Shown here: positions 24,300-34,725 of the stretch, piece by piece
Numbering within the stretch: the stretch's first letter is position 1
Layout: every line of letters starts with the position of its first letter
Source: Tenrec ecaudatus
Taxonomy: Eukaryota; Chordata; Mammalia; Afrosoricida; Tenrecidae
NCBI RefSeq assembly: GCF_050624435.1
Contig: NW_027459428.1
Span: 124,001-188,000 of the forward strand
Reading direction: 5' to 3'
DNA length: 64,000 nucleotides
Made by a program: the position numbers and the translations under genes
Notes under the pieces: generated by a model
Seen by the model: only the letters and a program-made list of their open reading frames with translations
The model's database searches: none
What the model was told of the DNA's origin: nothing

Positions 24300-24708
24300 T
24301 ACCCTAGCCTAAGCCTAGGGGTGCCCTAGCCTAAGCCTAGGGGTGAACTAGCCTAAGCCTAGGGGTGCCCTAGCCTTAGGCTAGGGGTGCCCTAGCCTTA
24401 GGCTAGGGTAGCCCTAGCCTTATCCTAAGACTAGGGGTTCCCTAGCCTCAGCTTAGGGGTGCCCTATCCTCAGCCTAGGGGTGCCCTAACCTAAGCCTAG
24501 GGGTGCACTAGCCTAAGGCTAGGGGTACCCTAGCCTAAACCTAGGGGTCACCTAGCCAAAGCCTAGGGGTTCCCTAGCCTAAGCCTAGGGGTGCCCTAGC
24601 CTTAGGCTAGGGGAGCCCTAGCCTTATCCTAAGTCTAGGGGTGCCCTAGCCTAATCTTAGGGGTTCCCTAGCCTGAGCCTAGGGGTGCCCTAGCCTGAGC
24701 CTATGGGT

Positions 24709-24735
24709 GCCGGACCCGGAGGCTTGAGGACCCGT
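24709..24735. repeat. Divergent CpG-bearing unit
   Basis: A satellite unit with several changes (CGGACCCGGAGGCTTGAGG) includes CpG dinucleotides that are absent from the consensus. Length and flanks stay in register, so this is mutated satellite and not an insertion. Confidence 0.6.
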
Positions 24736-25414
24736 AGCGTTAGTCTAGCCTAGGATTGCCCTAGCCTAAGCCTAGGCGTGCCATAGCCTGAATCTAGGGG
24801 TGCCCTAGCCTGAGGCTAGGGGAGCCGTAGCATTAGCCTAAGCATAGGGGTGCCCTACCCTAAGCCTAGGGGTGCCCTAGCCTGAGCCTAGTGGTGCCCT
24901 AGCCTTAGGCTAGGGGACCCTTAGCCTTAGCCTAAGCCTAGGGGTGCCCTAGCCTTAGCCTAAGCCTAGGGGTGCCCTAGCCTTAGCCTAAGCCTAGGGG
25001 TGCCCTAGCCTCAGCTTAGGGGTGCCCTATCCTCAGCCTAGGGGTGCCCTAACCTAAGCCTAGGGGTGCCCTAGCCTAAGCCTAGGGGTGCCCTAGCCTA
25101 AGCCTAATTGTGCCTTAGCCTAAGCCTAGGGGTGACCTAGCCTTAGCCTAAGCCTAGAGGTGCCCTATCCTTAGGCTAGGGGTGCCCTAGCCTAAGCCTT
25201 GGGGTGCCCTAGCCTAAGCCTAGGGATGCCCTAGCCTTAGGCTAGGGGAGCCCTAGCCTTAGCCTAAGCCTAGGGGTGCCCTAGCCTAAGCCTAGGATTG
25301 CCCTGGCCTAAGCCTAGGGGAGCCCTAGCCTGAGGCTAGGGGAGCCGTACCCTTAGCCTAAGCCTAGGGGTGCCTTAGCCTAAGCCTAGGGGTGCCCTAG
25401 CCTGAGCCTAGGGG

Positions 25415-25640
25415 TGCCCTAGCCTTAGGTTAGGGGAGACCTAGCCTTAGCCTAAGCCTAGGGGTGCCCTAGCCTTAGCCTAGGGGTGCCCTAGCCTTAG
25501 GTTAGGGGAGACCTAGCCTTAGCCTAAGCCTAGGGGTGCCCTAGCATGAGCCTAGGGGTGCCCTAGCCTTAGGTTGGGGGAGACCTAGCCTTAGCCTAAG
25601 CCTAGGGGTGCCCTAGCCTTAGCCTAAGCCTAGGGGTGCC
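25415..25640. repeat. 72-bp higher-order triplet
   Basis: The variant GAGACC recurs at 25,436, 25,508 and 25,580, an exact 72-bp spacing. This equals one 28-bp plus two 22-bp units and is the clearest short higher-order repeat in the T-type domain. It lies just left of the switch to A-type units. The middle copy differs in internal hexamer content, with an offsetting change that keeps the spacing. Confidence 0.7.
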
Positions 25641-25690
25641 CTAGCCTAAGCCTAGGGTTGCCCTAGCCTAAGCCTAGGGATGCCCTAGCC

Positions 25691-26889
25691 TAAGGCTAGG
25701 GGAGCCCTAGCCCAAGGCTAGGGGAGCCCTAGCCCAAGGCTAGTTGAGCCCTAGCCCAAGGCTAGGGGAGCCCTAGACTTAGCCTAAGCATAGGGATGCC
25801 CTAGCCTAAGGCTAGGGGAGCCTTAGCCTAAGGCTAGGGGAGCCCTATCCTTAGCCTAAGCCTAGGGGTGCCCTACCCTAAGGCTAGGGGAGCCATAGCC
25901 TTATCCTAAGCCTAGGGGTGCCCTAGCCTAAGGCTAGGGGAGCCCTAGCCTTAGCCTAAGCCTAGGTGTGCCCTATCCTAAGGCTAGGGGAGCCTAGCCT
26001 AAAGTTGGGGAGTCCTAGCCTAAGGCTAGGGGAGCCCTAGCCTTATCCTAAGCCTAGGGGTGTCTTAACGTAAGGCTAGGGGAGCCCTAGCCTTAGCCTA
26101 AACCTAGGGGAGCCCTAGCCTAAGGCTGGCGGAGCCCTAGCCTTAGCCTAAGCCTAGGTGTGCCCTAGCCTAAGGTTAGGGGAGCCCTAGCCTAAGGCTA
26201 GGGGAGCACTAGCCTAAGATTAGGGGAGCCCTAGCCTAAGGCTAGGGGAGCCCTAGCCTTAGCCTAAGCCTAGGGGTTCCCGAAACTAAGGCTAGGGGTG
26301 ACCTAGCCTTAGCTTAAGTCTAGGGGTTCCCTAGCCTAAGCCTAGGGGAGCCCTAGCCCAAGTCTAGGGGAGCCCTAGCCTAAGGCTATGGGATCGCTAG
26401 CCTAAGCCTAGGGGAGCCCTAGCCTTAGCCTAAGCCTAGGGGTGACATAACGTAAGGCTAGGGGAGCCCTATCCTTAGCCTAAGCCTAGGGGTGCCCTAG
26501 CCTAAGGCTAAGGGAGCCCTAGCCTTAGCCTAAGCCTAGGGGTGACCTAACGTAAGGCTAGGGGAGCCCTATCCTTAGCCTAAGCCTAGGGGTGCCCTAG
26601 CCTAAGGCTAGGGGAGCATTAGCCTAAGGCTAGGGGAGCCCTATGCTTAGCCTAAGCCTAGTTGTGCCCTAACCTAAGGTTAGGAGAGCCCTAGCCTTAG
26701 CCTAAGCCTAGGGGTGGCCTAGCCTAAGGCTAGGGGAGCCCTAGCCTTAGCCTAAGCCTAGGGGTGCCCTAACCTAAGGCTAGGGGAGCCTAGCCTAAAG
26801 CTAGGCGAGTCCTAGCCTAAAGCTAGAGGAGCCCTAGCCCTAGCCTAAACCTAGGGGAGCCCTAGCCTAAGGCTGGCGGAGCCCTAGCC
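25691..26889. repeat. A-type dominated satellite block (first)
   Basis: At about 25,690 the array switches within one or two units from T-type to A-type (CCTAAG, GCTAGGGG, AG). In this block GAG units are typically preceded by CCTAAGG rather than the CCTTAGG seen to the left. The opening has three marker units with CCCAAGG and one with TAGTTGAG (25,741). The block ends abruptly at about 26,890, where T-type sequence resumes. It is repeated as the start of the long right-hand A-type domain from about 31,881. Confidence 0.8.
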
Positions 26890-26900
26890 TTAGTCTAGCC
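26877..26900. other. Duplication seam (A-type to T-type junction)
   Basis: Left of this point the sequence follows the A-type block; a GGCTGGCGGAGCC variant seen at about 26,127 recurs here. Right of it the sequence follows position 20,156 onward. The two parents share GCCCTAGCCTTAG at the junction, so the breakpoint lies within this short homology. It marks the end of copy 1 and the start of copy 2 of the 6-7 kb duplication. Confidence 0.7.
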
Positions 26901-29900
26901 TAGGATTGCCCTAGCCTAAGCCTAGGGGTGCCATAGCCTGAGCCTAGGGGTGCCCTAGGTTAAGCCTAGGGGTGCCCTAGCCTAAGCCTAGGGATGCCCT
27001 GGCCTAAGCCTAGGGGTGCCCTGGCCTAAGCCTAGGGGTGCCCTGGCCTAAGCCTAGGGGTGCCCTGCCCTAAGCCTGGGGGAGCCCTAGCCTAAGCCTA
27101 GGGGTGCCCTAGCCTAAGCCTAGGGGTGCCCTAGCCTAAGCCTAGGGGTGCTCTAGCCTAAGCCTAGGGGTGCCCTAACCTTATGCTAGGGGAGCCCTAG
27201 CCTTAACCTAAGCCTAGGGGTGCCCTAGCCTAAGCCTAGGGGTGACCTAGCCTGAGGCTAGGGAAGCCCTAGCCTTAGCCTAAGCCTAGGGGAGCCCTAG
27301 TCTTATCCTAAGTCTAGGGGTGCCCTAGGCTAAGCCTAGGGGTGCCCTAGCCTGAGCCTAGGGGTGCCCTAGCCAGAGCCTAGGCGTGCCATAGCCTGAG
27401 TCTAGGGGTGCCCTAGCCTGAGGCTAGGGGAGCCGTAGCATTAGCCTAAGCCTAGCGGTGCCCTACCCTAAGCCTAGGGGTGCCCTAGCCTGAGCCTAGG
27501 GTGCCCTAGCCTTAGGCTAGGGGAGCCCTAGCCTTAGCCTAAGCCTAGGGGTGCCCTAGCCTTAGCCTAAGCCTAGGGGTGCCCTAGCCTAAGTCTAGGG
27601 GTGCCCTAGCATAAGCCTAGGGGTGCCCAAGCCTTAGGCTAGGGGAGCCCTAGCCTTAGCCTAAGCCTAGGGGTGCCCTAGCCTAAGCCTAGGGGTACCC
27701 TAGCCTAAGCCTATGGCTGCCCTAGCCTTAGGCTAGCGGAGCCCTAGCCTTAGCCTAAGCCTAGGGGTGCCCTAGCCTTAGTCTATGCCTAGGGGTGCCC
27801 TAGCCTTAGTCTAAGCTTAGGGGTGCCCTAGCCTAAGCCTAGGGGTGCCCTAGCCTAAGCCTAGGGGTGTCCTAGCCTTAGGCTAGGGGAGCCCTAGCCT
27901 TAGCCTAAGCCTAGGGGTGCCCTAACCTAAGCCTAGGGGTGCCCTAGCCTAAGCCTATGGGTGCCCTAGCCTTAGGATAGGGGTGCCCTATCCTCAGCCT
28001 AGGGGTGCCCTAGCCTAAGCCTAGGGGTGCCCTAGCCCAAGCCTAGGGGTGCCCTAGCCTAAGCCTAGTTGTGCCTTAGCCTAAGCCTAGGGGTGACCTA
28101 GCCTTATCCTAAGCCTAGGGGTGCCCAACCTCAGCTTAGAGGTGCCCTATCCTCAGTCTAGGGGTGCCCTAGCCTAAGCCTAGGGGTGCCCTAGCCCAAG
28201 CCTAGGGGTGCCCTAGCCTAAGCCTAGTTGTGCCTTAGCCTAAGCTAGGGGTGACCTAGCCTTATCCTAAGCCTAGGGTTGCCCTATGCTCAGGCTAGGG
28301 GTGCCCTAGGCTAAGCCTAGGAGTGCCCTAGCCTAAGCCTAGGGGAGCCCTAGCCTTAGGCTAGGGGAGCCCTAGCCTTAGCCTAAGCCTAGGGATGCCC
28401 TAGCCTAAGTCTAGGGGTGCCCTAGCCTAAGCCTAGGGGTGCCCTAGCCTAAGCTTAGGGGTGCCCTAGCCTTAGGTTAGGGGAGCCCTAGCCTTAACCT
28501 AAGTCTAGGGGTGCCCTAGCCTTAGGCTAGGGGAGCCCTAGCCTTATCCTAAGTCTAGGGGTGCCCTAGCCTAAGCCTAGGTGTGCCCTAGCCTGAGCCT
28601 AGGGGTGCCCTAACCTGAGCCTATGGGTGCCCTAGCCTGAGGCTAGGGGAGCCCTAGCCTTAGTCTAGCCTAGGATTGCCCTAGCCTAAGCCTAGGGGTT
28701 GCCGTAGCCTGAGGCTAGGGGAGCCGTACCCTTAGACTAAGCCTAGGGGTGCCTTAGCCTAAGCCTAGGGGTGCCCTAGCCTGAACCTAGGGGTGCCCTA
28801 GCCTAAGCCTAGGGGTGCCCTAGCCTTAGGTTAGGGGAGCCCTAGCCTTAGCCTAAGCCTAGGGGTGCCCTAGCCTTAGCCTAAGCCTAGGGGTGCTCTA
28901 GCCTAAGCCTAGGGGTGCCCTAGCCTTAGGCTAGGGGAGCCCAATCCTTAGCCTAAGCTTAGGGGTGCCCTAGCCTAAGCCTAGGGGTTCCCTAGCCTTA
29001 AGTTAGGGGAGCCCTAGCCTTAGCCTAAGCCTAGGGGTGCACTACCCTTAGCCTAAGCCTAGGGGTGCCCTAGCCTAAGCCTATGGGTACCCTAGCCTAA
29101 GCCTAGGTGTGCCCTAGCCTTAGGCTAGGGGAGCCCTAGCCTTAGCCTAAGCCTAGGGGTGCCCTAGCCTAAGCCTAGGGGTGCCCTAGCCTTTTGCTAG
29201 GGGAGCCCAATCCTTAGCATAAGCCTAGGGGTGCCCTAGCCTAAGCCTAGGTGTGCCCTAGCCTTAGGCTAGGGTAGCCCTAGCCTTAGCCTAAGTCTAG
29301 GGGTGCACTAGCCTCAGCTTAGGGGTGCCCTAGCCTCAGCCTAGGGGTGCCCTAGCCTAAGCCTAGGGGTGCCGTAGCCTAAGCCTAGGGGTTTCTTAGC
29401 CTAAGCCTAGGGGTGCCCTAGCCTGAGCCTACGGGTGCCCTAGCCTGAGGCTAGGGGAGCCCTAGCCTTAATCTAGCCTAGGATTGCCGCAGCCTAGCCT
29501 AGGGGTGCCATAGCCGGAGTTTAGGGGTGCCCTAACCTGAGGCTAGTGGAGCCGTAGCCTTAGTCTAAGCCTAGGGGTGCCCTAGCCTAAGCCTAAGGGT
29601 GGCCTAGCCTAAGCCTAGGGGTACCCTAGCCTAAACCTGGAGGTGACCTAGCCAAAGCAAGGGGTTCCCTAGCCTAAGCCTAGGGGTGCCCAAGCCTTAG
29701 GCTAGGGGAGCCCTAGCCTTATCCTAAGTCTAGGGGTGACCTAGCCTAAGCCTAGGGGTGCCCTAGCCTCAGCCTAGGGGTGCCCTAGCCTGAGCCTAAG
29801 GGTGCCCTAGCCTTAGGCTAGGGGAGCCCTAGCCTTAGCCTAAGCCTAGGGGTGCCCTAGCCTTAGCCTAAGGCTAGGGGTGCCCTAGCCTAAGTCTAGG

Positions 29901-31880
29901 AGTGCCCTAGCATAAGCCTAGGGGTGCCCAAGCCTTAGGCTAGGGCAGCCCTAGCCTTAGCCTAAGCCTAGGGGTGCCCTAGCCTAAGCCTAGGGGTGCC
30001 CTAGCCTAAGCCTAGGGGTGCCCAACCTAAGCCTAGGGGTGTGCTAGCCTAAGCCTAGGGGTGCCCTAGCCTAAGCCTAGGGGTGCCCTAGCCGAAGCCT
30101 CGGGGTGCCCTAGCCTTAGGCTAGGGGTGCCCTAGCCTTAGGCTAGGGTAGCCCTAGCCTTATCCTAAGCCTAGGGGTTCCCTAGCCTCAGCTTAGGGGT
30201 GCCCTATCCTCAGCCTAGGGGTGCCCTAACCTAAGTCTAGGGGTGCCCTAGCCTAAGCCTAGGGGTGCCCTAGCCTAAGCCTAGTTGTGCCTTAGCCTAA
30301 GCCTAGGGGTGACCTACCCTTAGCCTAAGCCTAGGGGTGCCCTAGCCTAAGCCTAGGTGTGCCATAGCCTGAGCTTAGGGGTGCCCTAGACTGAGGCTAG
30401 GGGAGCCGTACCCTTAGCCTAAGCCTAGGGGTGCCCTAGCCTGAGACTAGGGGTGCCCTAGCCTTAGGTTAGGGGAGCCCTAGCCTTAGCCTAAGCTTAG
30501 GGGTGCCCTAGCCTTAGCCTAAGCCTAGGATTGCCCTAGCCTAAGCCTAGGCGAGCCCTAGCATGAGGCTAGGGGAGCCGTACCTTAGCCTAAGCCTAGA
30601 GGTGCCTTAGCCTAAGCCTAGGGGTGCCCTAGCCTGAGCCTAGGGGTGCCCTAGCTTTAGGTTAGGGGAGCCCTAGCCTTAGCCCAAGCCTAGGGGTGCC
30701 CTAGCCTTAGCCTAAGCCTAGGGGTGCCCTAGCCTAAGCCTAGGGGTGCCCTAGCCTAAGGCTAGGGGTACCCTAGCCTAAACCTAGGGGTGACCTAGCC
30801 AAAGCCTAGGGGTTCCCTAGCCTAAGCCTAGGGGTGCCCTAGCCTTAGGCTAGGGGAGCCCTAGCCTTATCCTAAGTCTAGAAGTGCCCTAGCCTAAGCT
30901 TAGGTTGCCCTAGCCTGAGCCTAGGGGTGCCCTAGCCTGAGCCTATGGGTGCACGAGCCTGAGGCTTGAGGACCCCTAGCGTTAGTCTAGCCTAGGATTG
31001 CCCTAGCCTAAGCCTAGGCGTGCCATAGCCTGAGTCTAGGGGTGCCCTAGCCTGAGGTTAGGGGAGCCGTAGCATTAGCCTAAGCCTAGGGGTGCCCTAC
31101 CCTAAGCCTAGGGGTGCCCTAGCCTGAGCCTAGGGGTGCCCTAGCCTTAGGCTAGGGGACCCTTAGCCTTAGCCTAAGCCTAGGGGTGCCCTAGCCTTAG
31201 CCTAAGCCTAGAGGTGCCCTAGCCTCAGCTTAGGGGTGCCCTATCCTCAGCCTAGGGGTGCCCTAACCTAAGCCTAGGGGTGCCCTAGCCTAAGCCTAGG
31301 GGTGCCCTAGCCTAAGCCTAGTTGTGCCTTAGCCTAAGCCTAGGGGTGAACTAGCCTTAGCCTAAGCCTAGGGGTGCCCTATCCTTATGCTAGGGGTGCC
31401 CTAGCCTAAGCCTAGGGGTGCCCTAGCCTAAGCCTAGGATTGCCCTAGCCTAAGCCTAGGGGAGCCCTAGCCTGAGGCTAGGGGAGCCGTACCCTTAGCC
31501 TAAGCCTAGGGGTGCCTTAGCCTAAGCCTAGGGGTGCCCTAGCCTGAGCCTAGGGGTGCCCTAGCCTTAGGTTAGGGGAGACTGAGCCTTAGCCTAAGCC
31601 TAGGGGTGCCCTAGCCTTAGCCTAAGCCTAGGGGTGCCCTAGCCTAAGCCTAGGGTTGCCCTAGCCTAAGACTAGGGGTGTCCTAGCCTTAGGCTAGGGC
31701 AGCCCTAGCCTTAGCCTAAGCCTAGGGGTGCCTTAGCCTAAGCCTGGGGGTGCCCTAGCCTGAGCCTAGGGGTGCCCTAGCCTTAGGTTAGGGGAGACCT
31801 AGCCTTAGCCTAAGCCTAGGGGTGCCCTAGCCATAGCCTAAGCCTAGGGTTGCCCTAGCCTAAGCCTAGGGATGCCCTAG
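26890..31880. repeat. T-type dominated satellite domain 2 (duplicate of 20.15-25.69 kb)
   Basis: This is a return to T-type units. It is collinear with about 20,150-25,690 by shared rare variants: CTAGCCTAGGATTG at 20,161 and 26,895, AGGTTAAG at 20,223 and 26,957, GGGGTTGCCGTAG at 21,614 and 28,695, and GAAGCCTCGG at 23,061 and 30,094. Offsets range from 6,734 to 7,081 bp because of internal gains and losses. It ends at the second T-to-A switch at about 31,880. Confidence 0.8.
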
Positions 31881-33268
31881 CCTAAGGCTAGGGGAGCCCT
31901 AGCCCAAGGCTAGGGGAGCCCTAGCCCAAGGCTAGTTGAGCCCTAGCCCAAGGCTAGGGGAGCCCTAGCCTTAGCCTAAGCCTAGGGATGCCCTAGTCTA
32001 AGGCTAGGGGAGCCTTAGCCTAAGGCTAGGGGAGCCCTATCCTTAGCCTAAGCCTAGGGGTGCCCTACCCTAAGGCGAGGGGAGCCATAGCCTTAGCCTA
32101 AGCCTAGGGGTGCCCTAGCCTAAGGCTAGGGGAGCCCTAGCCTTAGCCTAAGCCTAGGTGTGCCCTATCCTAAGGCTAGGGGAGCCTAGCCTAAAGTTGG
32201 GGAGTCCTAGCCTAAGGCTAGGGGAGCCCTAGCCTTATCCTAAGCCTAGGGGTGTCTTAACGTAAGGCTAGGGGAGCCCTAGCCTTAGCCTAAACCTAGG
32301 GGAGCCCTAGCCTAAGGCTGGCGGAGCCCTAGCCTTAGCCTAAGCCTAGGTGTGCCCTAGCCTAAGGTTAGGGGAGCCCTAGACTAAGGCTAGGGGAGCA
32401 CTAGCCTAACATTAGGGGAGCCCTAGCCTAAGGCTAGGGGAGCCCTAGCCTTAGCCTAAGCCTAGGGGTGCCCGAAACTAAGGCTAGGGGAGACCTAGCC
32501 TTAGCCTAAGTCTAGGGGTTCCCTAGCTAAAGTCTAGGGGAGCCATACCCTAAGGCTAGGGGAGGACTAGCCTTTGCCTAAGCCTAGGGGTGCCCTAGCC
32601 TAAGCCTAGGGGAGCCCTAGCCCAAGTCTAGGGGAGCCCTAGCCTAAGGCTATGGGATCGCTAGCCTAAGCCTAGGGGAGCCCTAGCCTAAGCCTAGGGG
32701 TGCCCTATCCTAGGCTAGGGGAGCCCTAGCCTTAGCCTAAGCCTAGGGGTGACATAACGTAAGGCTAGGGGAGCCCTATCCTTAGCCTAAGCCTAGGGGT
32801 GCCCTAGCCTAAGGCTAGGGGAGCCCTATCCTTAGCCTAAGCCTAGGGGTGACCTAACGTAAGGCTAGGGGAGCCCTATCCTTAGCCTAAGCCTAGGTGT
32901 GCCCTAGCCTAAGGCTAGGGGAGCCCTATCCTAAGGCTAGGGGAGCCGTAGCCTAAGCCTAGGGGTGCCCTAGCCTAAGGCAAGGGGAGCCCTAGCCTTA
33001 GCGTAAGCCTAGGGGTGCCCTAGCCTAAGGATAGGGGAGCCCTAGCCTTTGCCTTAGCCTAGGGGTGCCCTAGCCTAAGGCTAGGGGAGCCCTAGCCTAC
33101 GGCTCGGGGAACCCTGGCCTAAGCCTAGGCGTGCCCTAGCCTAAGGCTAGGGAACTCTATCCTAATCCTAGGGGTTCCCTAGCCTAGGTTAGGGGAGCCC
33201 TAACCTAAGGCTAGTGGAGCCCTATCCTTAGCCTAAGCCCAGGGGAGCCATAGCCTAAGGCTAGGGGA

Positions 33269-33290
33269 GCGCTTTCTCTGGCCTAAGCCT
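33269..33290. repeat. Most divergent unit noticed
   Basis: AGCGCTTTCTCTGG breaks the usual pattern with a short pyrimidine-rich string not seen elsewhere in the window. It is about one unit long with satellite on both sides. It looks like a heavily mutated unit or a small repair scar. Confidence 0.6.
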
Positions 33291-33578
33291 AGAGGTGCCC
33301 TAGCCTAAGGCTATGGGAGCCCTAACCTAAGGCTAGGGGAAGCCTACCCTTAGCCTAATCCTAGGGGTGCCCTAGCCTAAGGCTAGGGGAGCCCTAGACC
33401 AAGACTAGGGGAGCCCTAGCTTAAGGCTAGGGGAGCCATAGCCTAAGGTTCAGGGAGCCCTAACCTAAGCCTAGGGGAGCCTAGCCTAAAGCAAGGGGAG
33501 TCCTAGCCTAAGGCTAGGGGAGCCCTAGCCTTAACCTAAGCCTAGGTGTGCCCTAGCCTAAGGCTAGGGGAGCCCTAG

Positions 33579-34725
33579 CCTAAGGCTAGGGGAGCCCTAG
33601 CCTTAGGCTAGGGGAGCCGTAGCCTTAGCCTAAGCCTAGGGGTGCCCTAGCCTAGGATAGGGGAGCCTGAGCCTAAGCTAGGGGAGCCCTAGCCTTAGCC
33701 TAAGCCTAGGGGTGCCCTACCCTAAGCCTAGGGTAGCCTAGCCTAAAGCAAGGGGAGTCCTAGCCTAAGGCTAGGGGAGCCCTAGCCATAGCCTAAGCCT
33801 AGGGGAGCCCTAGCCTAAGGATGGCAGAGCCCTAGCCTTAGCCTAAGCCTAGGAGTGCCCTAGGCTAAGGCTAGGGTAGCCCTAAACTAAGGCTAGGGGA
33901 GCCCTAGCCTAAGGCTATGGGAGCGCTAGCCTTAGCCTAAGCCTAGGGGTGCCCTAGCCTAAGGTTAGGGGAGCCCTAGCCTAATGGTCGGGGAGCCCTA
34001 AACTTAGCCTAAGCCTATGGGTGTCCTAGCCTAAAGCTAGGGGAGCCCTAGCCTAAGACTAGGGGAGCCCTAGCCTTAGCCTAATCCTAAGGGTGCCCTA
34101 GCCTAAGGTTAGGGGAGCATAGCCTAAGGCTAGGGAAGCCCTAGCCTAAGGCTAGGGGAGCCCTAGCCTTAGGCTAGGGGAGCCGTAGCCATAGCCTAAG
34201 CCTAGGGGTGCCCTAGCCTAGGATAGGGGAGCCTGAGCCTAAGCTAGGGGAGCCCTAGCCTTAGCCTAAGCCTAGGGGTGCCCTACCCTAAGCCTAGGGT
34301 AGCCTAGCCTAAAGCAAGGGGAGTCCTAGCCTAAGGCTAGGGGAGCCCTAGCCATAGCCTAAGCCTAGGGGAGCCCTAGCCTAAGGATGGCAGAGCCCTA
34401 GCCTTAGCCTAAGCCTAGGAGTGCCCTAGGCTAAGGCTAGGGTAGCCCTAAACTAAGGCTAGGGGAGCCCTAGCCTAAGGCTATGGGAGCGCTAGCCTTA
34501 GCCTAAGCCTAGGGGTGCCCTAGCCTAAGGTTAGGGGAGCCCTAGCCTAATGGTCGGGGAGCCCTAAACTTAGCCTAAGCCTATGGGTGTCCTAGCCTAA
34601 AGCTAGGGGAGCCCTAGCCTAAGACTAGGGGAGCCCTAGCCTTAGCCTAATCCTAAGGGTGCCCTAGCCTAAGGTTAGGGGAGCATAGCCTAAGGCTAGG
34701 GAAGCCCTAGCCTAAGGCTAGGGGA
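33579..34725. repeat. 566-bp tandem duplication
   Basis: CCTTAGGCTAGGGG (33,601 and 34,167) and CCTAGGATAG (33,651 and 34,217) give a constant offset of 566. Other shared private variants are GCCTGAGCCTAAGCTAGG, AAAGCAAGGGGAGTCC, GGATGGCAGAGCC and AATGGTCGGGG. The copies are nearly identical (one difference is CCTTAGCC against CCATAGCC), which suggests a recent event. Confidence 0.87.

Larger units (their letters stand above)
1..25690. repeat. T-type dominated satellite domain 1
   Basis: Most units here read CCTAAG then CCTAGGGG then TG (T-type). GAG-bearing units are interspersed and usually appear as CCTTAGGCTAGGGGAG followed by a 28-bp unit. T-type units form only a weak dyad: arms CTAGGG and CCCTAG around GTG. 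Recurrent variants include TACGGG, TATGGG, GGGCTG, CCGTAG and CCATAG. Variants found only in certain blocks reveal several nested duplications, listed separately. I see no other content in this stretch. Confidence 0.85.
20150..32900. repeat. 6-7 kb tandem duplication spanning the T/A domain boundary
   Basis: Copy 1 runs from about 20,150 to 26,889 and copy 2 from about 26,890 to 32,900. Collinear markers include CTAGCCTAGGATTG (20,161 and 26,895), TAGTTGAG (25,741 and 31,933), GAAACTAAG (26,282 and 32,474) and GACATAACG (26,444 and 32,751). The offset drifts from 6,734 to 7,081, then falls to 6,192 and rises to 6,307, so several internal gains and losses followed the duplication. Copy 1 contains an extra internal repeat: the GCTTGAGGACC variant occurs at about 22,600 and 24,724 in copy 1 but only near 30,960 in copy 2. 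This explains why the T-type to A-type switch is seen twice. Confidence 0.82.

Noticed and set aside
33260..33295. Transposon remnant or foreign insertion at the divergent unit
   Set aside because: The anomaly is about one unit long with no target-site duplication, terminal repeats or longer foreign sequence.
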